A DNA stretch of 64,000 nt from Panax quinquefolius (taxonomy: Eukaryota; Streptophyta; Magnoliopsida; Apiales; Araliaceae): NCBI GenBank assembly GCA_020205615.1, contig CM035152.1, positions 113,268,111 through 113,332,110 of the forward strand, given 5' to 3'. Positions 36,671 through 47,223 of this stretch are shown one piece after another. The notes beneath the pieces were generated by a model. It made no database searches. It had not been told where the DNA came from and saw only the letters and a list, made by a program, of their open reading frames with translations. Position 1 is the stretch's first letter. Every line of letters starts with the position of its first letter. Position numbers and translations under genes: made by a program.

Positions 36671-37300
36671 CAACCATTATTGCAACATTGAATTTTTTTA
36701 AACAAAAATTATTGCTTTATTTATTATTGCTAAACAACCCATAAAGGGGAGCTAATTATTTGAAGGAGAGTTGCTATTTTAAGAAGAATCCCAAATATCA
36801 TCAAAACAAATTTCCATTTAATATTCAAATGGAATATTTTTTTAAATGGAACATTGTTATCACTAAAAAGTCAAATAAAACATAAGCAACTATAATGAAA
36901 AGCGATTGGATGAGGAAAAGCAACAAAGTTTGGGTGGTTATAAATAAGCACAATCACTATTCGAATTGCATCATTTGAAATCACAATTGGTTGTAGAATT
37001 TGATGGTAGCAAAAATAGAATCAATCTGCTCTCAATATACACATTGTTGAATTAATGATCCTTACGTAAGATCTTTTCAATAATTTTCGTAAGTTTGTAT
37101 CAATGCATTTTAGATTTATTGATTCAATAATTAACATAATTGATATTTTATATTATTATTGTTCAATAATTGTCGCGACCTCAAGCTGAAAATTTTGCAT
37201 TTTCTAAATATCCATCAATAATTATATATATTTGAATATATATATATATATATATACATATATATGATAATACTAAAGTTGTGGATAAATTTACAAAGAG
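36671..37300 (+). other. Mosaic of empty-site and LTR sequence at left edge of element F
   Basis: Directly after AGTAA (36666-36670) the sequence should be F's LTR start. Instead 36671-36900 matches the right flank at 45143-45363. Then 36901-36945 matches the LTR (42680), 36947-37044 the flank (45402), 37044-37070 the LTR (42834), and so on, until LTR sequence is continuous from about 37298 (43069). Offsets from the insertion point stay nearly equal in all three. See findings. Confidence 0.85.
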
Positions 37301-37895
37301 GTTTGGTCACCTAATTGCTGCCAAGAAGGAGAGATCCTTATTCGAAAGTTCTCTTTCCGGGAGCTACTGGTTGTCATAATTGTGATTCAGTAATATTATT
37401 TGTGAATAATTAATTATTGATTCATATGATAAGGAAATATTTATTTTATATGAATATAAATGATGGATTTATTTATGTGGTTATTAATGAAGGAATTAAC
37501 GCCGTTGTTTTATCAAGATTTTATCGGATTCGAGGTATTAAAAATCAAATCAGGTGGGTTTTGAGATATATTATGGGGTTATAATTTTTTAATCCGACCA
37601 GTTGGATTGTGGTAATTTTGGGTATGTTATACATACATAAGTTGAGTATATGTCCACAAATTTTGAACCGTTAAAAATGCACGAATGATTTGTTGTGAAT
37701 TTTAAGAGGTGTCCTGATTCTAAATTAGGTTTATAATTGATTTTGGTGGAAAATTCTAGAATTGAGGGCCCCACTTGTGGTTGGTGAAAAATGTGCTGAA
37801 TTTTATTTCAAATGTGGTGGGTGGCAATAGTAGTAAAGCCAGTGTAAAGCCATCGGAGTCAAGTCGAAGTCCCATTTTGCCAGCTAACATTTTCC

Positions 37896-37903
37896 TATAA
37901 ATA
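37896..37903 (+). promoter_or_regulatory. TATA box in element F 5' LTR
   Basis: TTTTCCTATAAATAGAGGG; the same sequence is at 43669-43676 in the 3' LTR. Confidence 0.6.
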
Positions 37904-38599
37904 GAGGGCTAAGTTAGAATTGAAAATCACACCGGAAACAAAGTTTTCTCTTTCTCTCTATATTATCGGCGTATTTTGTGAGTATTTAGATACTTTGAGA
38001 GTTCTTTATAAGTTTCATTCAAAGATCACTTCCGACCTTCTTTCCTTCAAAATCGATTCTTTGAGGTAAGGGATGTTATTTTCTTCTCAAATGATATTAA
38101 TTCTTCAATATCATTATCTTGAAATATGGTCAGTACTTTTATCAAATTTGGAACTTTTTTTTATGTCGAGGTTACTATTCATGAGTTCTTATTCACGAAG
38201 TTACTATTCATGAGTTCTTATTCACGAGTTACTTATTCACGATACTATTCATTGAAGGCGTGAAGATATTTTTTGTGGAATTTCTATCTTTGGGTGTCGT
38301 AGTTACTATTCACGATATCTGACTATTCACGATATCTGACTATTCACGAATACGGCACTATTTAAAGAAAAATGAAAATTTCTTCTTTTCGTCAAAATAT
38401 CTATTTTGGATACTAGCTTTGATTGTATCCATGTTTTGATCATTCTTGAATTTTACACCACTATGATTATTTTTGAGGTATTGTTGGACATGGATAAAAA
38501 AAGTCTGAATCCTTAATCCTTAATCCTTGTCATTTTGTTTCATTGGATTCGTTTTTTTAAAAATATTTTTCATCATCCTCGGTCTTAAATGATGATATT

Positions 38600-38820
38600 A
38601 TTGAATATCTTTGGCCCAGTAGTGCAAAGATGAATGATTTCTGAAGAATATCTTGGCCTCGTAGTAAAGACGATTGAGAGGTGTTTAAATGAAACTTGAT
38701 CGATCGATGAATATCTTTGGCACATAGTGCAAAAGATGAGCAGTGTTGAGATGAAATACGACCGATCGATGAATATCTTTGGCCTGTAGTGCAAAGATGA
38801 ATATTTGATTTGAGATGAAT
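38600..38820. repeat. GAATATCTTTGGC repeat units in F LTR
   Basis: Units near 38603, 38646, 38707 and 38768, each followed by AGTGCAAAGATGA-like sequence. The 3' LTR has the same array at 44390-44590. Confidence 0.8.
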
Positions 38821-39353
38821 ATTGATTGATATTCTGAGGATAAAATATTGATGATGGACCGTTAAATTATAGATTATAGTAGATTTCATTCTCTACGTAA
38901 CTCTTCTATGAATTATTATTTCCATCTGTAATATTGATCCGAAACTTGTTGCTCATTGTATTCTATCGATTTTTTCCCGTTGGAGACTAACGATAATTTG
39001 TTGTATATTAACTTAGTCATAACATTCTTTCTTCGGGCTAGTTGAGCTCACCCTTTTCCTTGTTGTTCCATTTTTCTTCTCGGGAGGCGAGAATGTAAGC
39101 GAGTACTAGTCAATGTATGGAATGAAGGTTCTAGAGAGAGTTGTTTAGTAGTCCTCACCATTATTATAAAATAATGTATCAATAAATGTGATGAGGATTT
39201 ATTTGAGTATAAATATTGTCTCAGAAGATAATATTTGTATTTAAACCTCAGTTTTATTGTTGTGATAATAAAGTTGTAGTTGTTTCGCATTCATGTATTT
39301 GGCGCACTCAGAATGGGTTGGATGGAATGGACCTATTTTGGGGTCGCCACACG

Positions 39354-39366
39354 ATTAGTATCGAGC
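39354..39366 (+). other. Degenerate primer-binding site of element F
   Basis: ATTAGTATCGAGC follows the 5' LTR end and resembles ATTGGTATCAGAGC, the initiator tRNA-Met site, with changes and one missing base. Confidence 0.55.
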
Positions 39367-39530
39367 TTAGGGATATGATCTCTGGCGGAGATCGGGGAAT
39401 AGAACCAGGAAGGAGAGACGAGTAAATCCTTTGCTAGTGTGTCCTACCTAAGCTTATTTGTTAGTTGGTCAAGATATATAGGGATATTATGTGATTGATT
39501 TCACTTAATTAACCCCTTGTTTTTACGATG

Positions 39531-40750
39531 TATTTGAGAATGTCGATTGAGAATATTAATAGTGGTGTAAATGAGACCGTGGAGATGCCTCATTTTAACA
39601 ACGAGGAGAACGTGCAACAGTGGCAATGTACCTCCGTGAATAACACCCTTTGAAAGCGAGATGATGAACGAGGGGATGTTTAGAAGCTTTTTGCAGTTCA
39701 TGCAAAATCGCACGAGGAGACTCGTGTTCAAAATCTGAGGAGGAGATGATAAGCAATTCACGGTGGTCACAACGCAAGCAAGTTCAAAGAGTTGGGACCA
39801 CTGCAGTGGGAAAGCAGATCCGATCACGGCGGAAACATGGGTCAAGCAAATTACCAAGATATTCGATGTCTTGGGATTTATGAAGGAAAAGTAAAGTTCC
39901 ATTCGCTACTTTTATGTTAAAATGGCGAAAGCAGACATCGGTGGGAATCATGAAGCGTACCCATTCACCGCACTCAAAGATGTCGGGAGACGCGTTTGAA
40001 GCAGTTCAATGACAAGTACTTCGAAAGTATTTCGTCATATGAAGGAAGTGGAGTTTATTAGATTGGAAGCGAGAATAACATGGCGGTGTCCCAAAGACGC
40101 GAAGCGAAGTTCATGGAGTTATCGAGTTTGCACCTCATTTGGTGGAGAATGAGGAACGTATATACGCAGATGTTTCGAGAGGTTTGAAACGGCAGATACG
40201 TCAAAGATCTCATTTCTCATAAATTTTCTCTCTATTCAGATGTTATAAATGTGGCTCGGTTGTTAGAGCGAGATAACGAAGTACGTTCAACCGAGGGACC
40301 ATAACCAGATCATACCAAAGATAGCGAGCCATCGTAATAACGATAACTTGGTGGAGAAAGAAGAATACGGACATGACGGTAACCACTCGGTGGTAATCGT
40401 GGTATGAAAATAGAAGAAGCGAGTTGGGAGGAGATTTTAAAAAGAGGAGATTCAACAACGACCGTATGTGAAGCGCCACGCCAAATGGCAATTGGTTCCA
40501 AGGAGGAGAAAGACCATCGGTCAGAGTATGTTACAAATGCGGAAAGAGGGGATATCACCCCAAACGCCCTACAACAGTTTAAGGTATGCTATAATTGTGG
40601 AAAGAAGGACATATCGCTCGAGATTGTACGATATCGAAACCTAGTGCAATGGGCGGTGACTCAAAAGGATGTCCTGGAAAAGTCAAAGTCAACGATTCTC
40701 GGAAGAGCGTTTGTCGTGGCTTCAACAAAATACGAGGAACCCGAACGAAG
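39531..40750 (+). pseudogene. Element F gag, broken
   Basis: Begins MYLRMSIENINSGVNE and continues in changing frames. Blocks recognisable as gypsy gag include ITKIFDVLG-like and FNDKYFESIS, KFMELSSLHL and VINVARLLERDNEV. The zinc knuckle is split: CYNCGK in one frame (40587) and EGHIARDC in the next, with one base missing or added between. No frame is longer than about 130 codons. Gag would form the particle; this copy cannot. Given the mosaic at the left LTR, some frame breaks may be base errors. Confidence 0.8.
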
Positions 40751-42438
40751 TTAGCACGCAAGTTAGTTAATTATAAATTCTTGCTAAGTTTATACCTTAC
40801 TAGATACCTGGGTTCTACCCATTCTTTTACCTCTCTTGCTTACGCCAAAGTTTGAACTCGACTACGGAGAAATTAGACTTTGACTATTTATGGAGACTCA
40901 GTTAGAGAAACTTTCATTACATCCGTTGTTTAAAAATCTTGTTTGATTCAAGTTGGCACCATTACCTTACACCGTTGACTTTATCTCTTTAAAGATACTT
41001 GCTTTTGGGGATTGATTGGTTAACTACTCATCACGCCAAAATTGATTGCTTTTGTAAGGTTGTTAGTTTTCATATTCCTAAGCAACTCGTTATTCGAACT
41101 CAAGCGATCAAACCATTGTAGTCAAACATTTTCATATCAAGCCATGAAGTCATTCGTTTATTACGGATGTCAAGTTTTCTTAGTCCATGTTATGGATTTG
41201 AATAAAGACACGTCGATTTGAATAATATTCTTGTTGTTATTGATTTTCCCGACGTATTTCCTCAAGAATTTATTGGCTTACTCCCAAAGATCGATATTAA
41301 ATTTTGTATCGACTTTGAACCCTAAGACAAAACTCATTTCTAAAATCTCATATCGAATGGCTCTATTGAACTTCGTGGAGTTAAAAATTCAACTATAGAA
41401 TTTGGTACATGAGCCTTTATCTTGTGACTTCCTTTGTGGAATTCACCTAAGCCAGACTCTCTGTAAGGGACGTCATATTCGTGCGATAGTAAACTGATAG
41501 GTGTCATTGTGACGTGCTATCCAAGGTTGGGATATGAGTCAGCGATTGAGAACAACCTAAGTTCAGAATCGAAATGCGTAGTTTTCTAGGCTTAGTTGGT
41601 TATTATCGGAGATACGTTGAAGGATATTCTCGAATCGTTATTCCATTAACGTAGCTAACTCGTAGAGATACAAAATTCGAATGGAGCAAGGAATGTGGGA
41701 AGAGCTTCGAAGAACTCAAGAGGAGACTCATTTCAGCATATGTTCTGACCATGCCATCCTCGAAAAGTTTAACGTGGTAGCTGACGTGTTGAGTAGAAGA
41801 TCGTATACAAGTATGAGTACGATGTTGTCAAAGACTAATTTCATATAATATACAAATAATAGAGATGGAGATGAAAACTCTAGGTACCCACGTGATGATA
41901 TACGAGTACGTGATGATATACTGAGTATAATCGATTTTAATCGATAAAGTTAAATTCATTCAAGCTACACACCGAGTCGATGAATTTGAAGAAGGAGGTG
42001 CGAAGAAGTTGTTATTTTAAAAGCGAGAATCGGTGAGGTGAGGAAAGCTCAAACCTTGATTTATTAATCCATTTGAAATTCTCGATCGAATAGGAATCGT
42101 GGCCTATAGACTCGCGTTTTACCACCAAGTATGACGCGTGTTCATAACGCTTTTCACGTGATCGATGTTACAACCCGAACCACGTCATTGAGTTAGAACA
42201 GGACGAGATAGTCAAGACTTAACGCACGAGGAGGTACTGCCAAGATTTTGTAGAGGAAAGAACATGACCTATGTAAATCGAGGTTATACCATAAGTTAAA
42301 GTTTTGTGGAGAAACCATGCTATTGAGGAAATGACACGGGAGTTGAAACGAAAATGAAAGCGAGGTATCCTCACCTTTTCAAAACACCGAATACGTCACG
42401 TTAATTTCGAGGGACGAAATTTCATAAGGAGGGGAGGT
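40751..42438 (+). pseudogene. Element F pol remnants
   Basis: Reading across frames gives a decayed protease/RT stretch to about 41560. Then come FLGLVGYYRRYVEGYSRIVIPL and FEWSKECGKSFEELKRRLIS (RT-RNase H connection, 41585-41735), VVADVLSRRSYTS (41770) and, near 42090, an integrase C-terminal block (GIVAYRLA-like). A chromodomain-like end (KVLWRNHAIEE, 42297) and a purine-rich AAGGAGGGGAGG tract follow. RT palm motifs, most of RNase H and the integrase core are missing. Confidence 0.75.
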
Positions 42439-45137
42439 TGTAAGACCCGAAATTTTTTAAATAAAAAGGAATTTCCTTTATTTATTATCTTGAAATAGTA
42501 AGGGTTGATTTGATTAATGTGGATAGTTAAGGGTTAAATACGCAAATATTTCAAAATAAGCAAGTGGTTATTAAATATTCATTGTTGCTTGGGAATATTT
42601 GTTTGGTCGTGGAATATTCGCATCGTCAGAATATTAAATGCATACAACCAAAGCAATGTATGTGGGCCCATAACTGGAAAGCGATTGGATGAGGAAAACG
42701 ACAAAGTTTGGGTGGTTATAAATAACGGCGAAGTTGTTACAATGAATTAAGATTTGTTGGAATACCCGGTGGTTAAAATACTGAATGTCGCGTGGTCGCA
42801 CAAAGTGCTTTACCAGTATTGCATGCAGATTGTTGAATTATTGATCCTTACGTAAGATGGCACTACTTCAATAATTTTCACATGAGTTATTATTCAATAT
42901 TTTATTTTATTGATTCAATAATTCTTTGCGTTGATATTTTATATTATCGTTGTTCAATAATTGTCATCGCATGAAGATTTCCCATTATCGGATCAATAAT
43001 TCATATTATTTGAATAATATTATTAGATAACATTATTGGCAATGTCTAGAAAGTTCGCATCTAAGGAGAGGTTTGGTCACCTAATTGCGCGCCAGAAGGA
43101 GAGATCCTTATTGGAAAGCCCCCTCTTTCCTGGGAACGGCCTGGTTGTCATAATTGTGATTCTGTAATATTATTTGTGAATAATTAATTATTGATTCATA
43201 TGATAAGGAAATATTTATTTTATATGAATATAAATGATGGATTTATTTATGTGGTTATTAATGAAGGAATTAATGTTGAGGTGTTTTATCAGTATTTTAT
43301 CGGATTTGAGGTATTAAAAATCAAATCGTGGGTTTTGAGATATATTCATGGGGTTATAATTTTTTAATCCAACCAGTTGGATTGTGGTAATTTTTGGGTA
43401 TGTTATACATACATAAGTTGAGTATATGTCCACAAATTTTGAACCGTTAAAAATGCACGAATGATTTGTTGTGAATTTTAAGAGGTGTCGGATTCGGAAA
43501 TTAGGTTTATAATTGATTTTGGTGGAAAATTCTAGAATTGAGTGGGCCCCACTTGTGGTTGGTGAAAAAATGTGCTGAATTTTATTTCAAATGTGGTGGG
43601 TGGCAATAGTAGCAGGTGTAAAGCCATCGTAAAGCAGTCAAGTCTGCCTTGGTGGGCTAACATTTTCCTATAAATAGAGGGCTAAGTTAGAATTGAAAAT
43701 CACACGAAAACAAAGTTTTTTCTCTTCTCTCTATATTATTGAGCGTATTTTGTGAGTATTTAGATACTTTGAGAGTCTTTATTCAAGATAAGTTTCATTC
43801 AAAGATCACCAAGCCTTTCCTTAGAAAGTACCGATTCTTTGAGGTAAGGGATGTTATTTTCTTCTCAAATGATATTAATTCTTCAATATCATTATCTTTG
43901 AAATATGGTTGGTACTTTTTATCAAATTTGGAACTTTTTTTATGTCGAGGTTACTATTCATGAGTTCTTATTCACGAGTTACTATTCATGAGTTCTTATT
44001 CACGAGTTACTATTCACTTATACTATTCATGTAAGCGTGAAGATATTTTTTTGTGGAATTTCTATCTTTGGGTGTCGTGAGTTACTATTCACGATATACG
44101 AAGATTATTCACGATATCTGACACTATTCACTTAATACTAATGACTATTTATCAAAAATGAAAATTTCTTCTTTTCGGTCAAAATATCTATTTTGGATAC
44201 TAGCTTTGATTGTATCCATGTTTTGATCATTCTTGAATTTTACAACCACTATGATTATTTTTGAGGTATTGTTGGACATGGATAAAACAAAGTACTAATC
44301 CTTAATCCTTAATCCTTGTCATTTTGTTTCATTGGATTCGTTTTTTAAAAATATTTTCATCATCCTCGGCCTTAAATGATGATATTATTGAATATCTTTG
44401 GCCCAGTAAAGCAAAAGATGAATGATTTCAAGAATATCTTGGCTCGTAGTAAAAGATGAGCGGTGTTTAAATGAACATGACCGATCGATGAATATCTTTG
44501 GCCAGAAAGTGCAAAAGATGAACAGTGTTGAGATGAACACGACCGAGGTGATGAATATCTTTGGCTCAGTAGTGCAAAGATGAATATTTGATTTGAGATG
44601 AATATTGATTGATGTTCTGTGGATAAAATATTGATGATGGATACTGTTAAATTCATAGATTATAGTAGATTTCATTCTCTACGTAACTCTTCTATGAATT
44701 ATTATTTCCGCTGCGAATATTGATCAAAACTTGTTGTCTCATTGTATTCTATCGATTTTTCCTCATTGGAGACTAACGATAATTTGTTGTATATTAACTT
44801 AGTCATAACATTCTTTCTTGGGCTAGTTGAGCTCACCCTTTTCCTTGTTGTTCCATTTTTCTTCTCGTGAGGCGAGAATGTAGCGAGTACTAGTCGAAGG
44901 GTATGGAATGAAGGTTCTAGAGAGTTGTTTAGTAGTCCTCACCATTATTGTAAAATAATGTATCAATAAATGTGATGAGGATTTATTTGAGTATAAATAT
45001 TGTCTAGAAGATAATATTTGTATTTAAACTCACTGATTTTATTGTTGTGATAATAAAGTTGTAGTTGTTTACGTACTCATGTATTTGGCGACTCGAGAAT
45101 GGGTTGGATGGAATGGACCTATTTTGGGGTTGTCACA
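42439..45137 (+). repeat. Element F 3' LTR
   Basis: 2699 bases, TGTAAGACCCGAA ... GGGGTTGTCACA, flanked by AGTAA on the right. TATA box at 43669-43676. No gene. Confidence 0.92.
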
Positions 45138-45649
45138 AGTAACAACCATTATTGCAACATTGAATTGCTAAACAACCATTATTGCAACATTGAATTGCTA
45201 AACAACCCATAAAGGAGCTAATTATTTGAAGGAGAGTTGCTATTTTAAGAAGAATCCCAAATATCATCACCACAAATTTCCATTTAATTTTCAAATGGAA
45301 TTTTTTAAATGCAACATTGTTATCACTAAAAAGTCAAATAAAACATAAGCAACTATCATGAAATGGGAAGTGCAGAATGAAACCTAAAAAGCAAGATTGG
45401 TAGCACAATCACTATTCTCGCATCGAAATCACAATTGCTTGTAGAATTTGATGTAGCAAAAATAGAATCAATCTGCTCTCAATATACACATTGAGAAATA
45501 ATGAAATTGTTGTAATCTCATTCAACATTTTCGTAAGCTTCAGATCAATGCATGAAGATGTAATCTTCTCAAAGGTTAACATAATTGTTTAAATAAGAAT
45601 TATAACTAAACCCATAACCTCAAATTGAAAATTTTGCATTTTCTAAATA

Positions 45650-45704
<55 letters not shown>

Positions 45705-45986
45705 AATACTAACGTGTGTGGATAAATTTACAAATAATTGTGTACCTGAAGCATTTGCAGGAGAGCATGATGTTCCTGAAATCATATCAATGGGAGAAGT
45801 AGTTGTTTCAAAGTTTGGTTACACAAAGACATAACAAAAAGGTCACTTGAAGCATAATTACATTTCCTAGTTAAAGTGCAACTACTGGGAGGATAGTGCG
45901 GACATTGCGAGGCATTGGGGAGTGCCAAAGCCCGAGTCTGGTTAATGTTAATTAGAGTGATGGGTTGCCACCATTAATGACTTGAC
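45138..45986. other. Flank of element F, partly duplicated elsewhere, with possible exon fragments
   Basis: 45138-45200 carries a tandem copy of AACCATTATTGCAACATTGAATTGCTAAAC; related sequence is at 36664 and 61602. A (TA)n array spans 45652-45701. Plus-strand frames VPEAFAGEHDVPEIISMGEVVVSKF (from 45743) and CNYWEDSADIARHWGVPKPE (from 45880) look protein-like, but I cannot place them. They may be remnants of a host gene. Confidence 0.4.
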
Positions 45987-46797
45987 TAGGTGTTCAAAAT
46001 TTTGATTTTTTCGGTTTTTGAGGTAAACCGGATCGGTCCGAATTCGATTCGGGACAAAGAAAACCTGTTTGAGACAAACCGATTTTTGGTACAAGTTTTG
46101 ATTAACAATTTTATAGGTCGAAGAATAACGGATGACCAACAACCTGGTCCAAGCCATTTCTTTAAACTTTCTTGCTTAGCCTTGTAAAGTTAGCTTAAAG
46201 TCTCATGTATTTAAAAATAAATGTAACACAAGAAAAGACATATATTAGACAATATTGAACTTGATAAAATTTGTATTGGTGGTTTTAGAAGACAAGATAA
46301 CACATATTAGACAATGTAGGACTTATCGGTAATGTACTATCCTTTGATTCTTGTAGGAAATGTAAAATTTTAAAGTAAAAGAATTCATTTATGCACATAA
46401 AATGTGGTTTCTAAGTCCCACATTGGTTAATTAGTAAAAGTCTAATAAAGTTTTCCTTATAAATTTTATACGAAGTGTAGCTTAAGTAAAGACTACAAAG
46501 TCTCGCGCTACTCTATCCCTTGGGTCAAACTTTGGTTTAACCTTGGGCTTAAAAACTAAACCTTGGGCCAAATTTCTTGGGCTTAATTTTGGTTAAAAAC
46601 CAAGCTTGAGCTGAATTTTGGGTCGGCACAAGATTCAAAGAAAATCCAGATTATCGATCAAGTCTGGGAATAGGTTAATCGGTTTGGTATCTTTGGTTCA
46701 ACTTAGGTTTGATGTCGTAAGAATCAATTTGGGTACTTTCGGTAATTGGTTCGCTTCAGACTGATTTGGTTCGATATTTTACCGATGAACACTCCTA
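45987..46797. mobile_element. Non-autonomous hAT-type element
   Basis: An 8-bp duplication GACTTGAC (45979-45986 and 46798-46805) flanks ends TAGGTGTTCA and TGAACACTCCTA, which are imperfect inverted repeats. An 8-bp duplication and TAGG-type ends fit hAT. Inside, CGGTTTTTGAGG and AAACCGG motifs recur at both ends. There is no transposase; small frames are incidental. Confidence 0.88.
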
Positions 46798-47025
46798 GAC
46801 TTGACAGAGGCACTATGGATGTGACTGGAATGATCTGAAATGTTTGCACTTTAATAACAGATTTCATTGTCGTCCAAGATTTCAAACTGATGCTGAACTG
46901 GTAGTGTCCTTATATACCAAAGCATCCCTAAAAAGGAAGCAACTAAGTTACCAAGTACCAAAGCAGCTCAAAATATGTTTCTTTAGGATAAATTTAACGT
47001 GCATGAAGAAAATATTATTAGTTAT

Positions 47026-47223
47026 TGTAGCGAAATTGTACGATTCATCCCACATCAATTCATCATCATGTAGCGTACACCTGTGTAGACTGACCCAATA
47101 AGCATGTTGGACCACCTCCTTACCAAAAAGGTTAACCTATTAGGTTGAGGCTCTACCATACTTATTAACCCATCTACACTCTCAAATTTATCCAATGTGA
47201 GATTCATGTGAAATATATCAACA
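47026..47223. repeat. Dispersed/terminal direct repeat, left copy
   Basis: TGTAGCGAAATTGTACGAT...; GTTGGACCACCTCCTTACC and AAAGGTTAACCTATT are shared with 59549-59750. The pair lies either side of element G and may be the LTRs of a short TRIM-like element split by G. No primer site was found, so that is tentative. Confidence 0.6.

Larger units (their letters stand above)
37301..39351 (+). repeat. Element F 5' LTR, readable part
   Basis: Aligns with 43070-45137, ending TTTTGGGGTCGCCACA. It contains the TATA box at 37896-37903, tandem ACTATTCAC units at 38170-38350 and four GAATATCTTTGGC units at 38600-38780. Some short GC-rich stretches (for example 37840-37880) differ from the 3' copy. Confidence 0.88.
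36666..45142 (+). mobile_element. Gypsy element F (Tekay/Del-like chromovirus)
   Basis: 5-bp target duplication AGTAA at 36666-36670 and 45138-45142. The 3' LTR is complete (42439-45137). The 5' LTR lacks a clean first 630 bases. The interior (39352-42438) has broken gag and pol with only the end of pol's chromodomain left. Same family as solo LTR D. Confidence 0.85.

Noticed and set aside
38557..38889. Minus frame with repeated SSIGR/YSSI blocks, also near 44372
   Set aside because: Produced by the GAATATCTTTGGC tandem units in both F LTRs.
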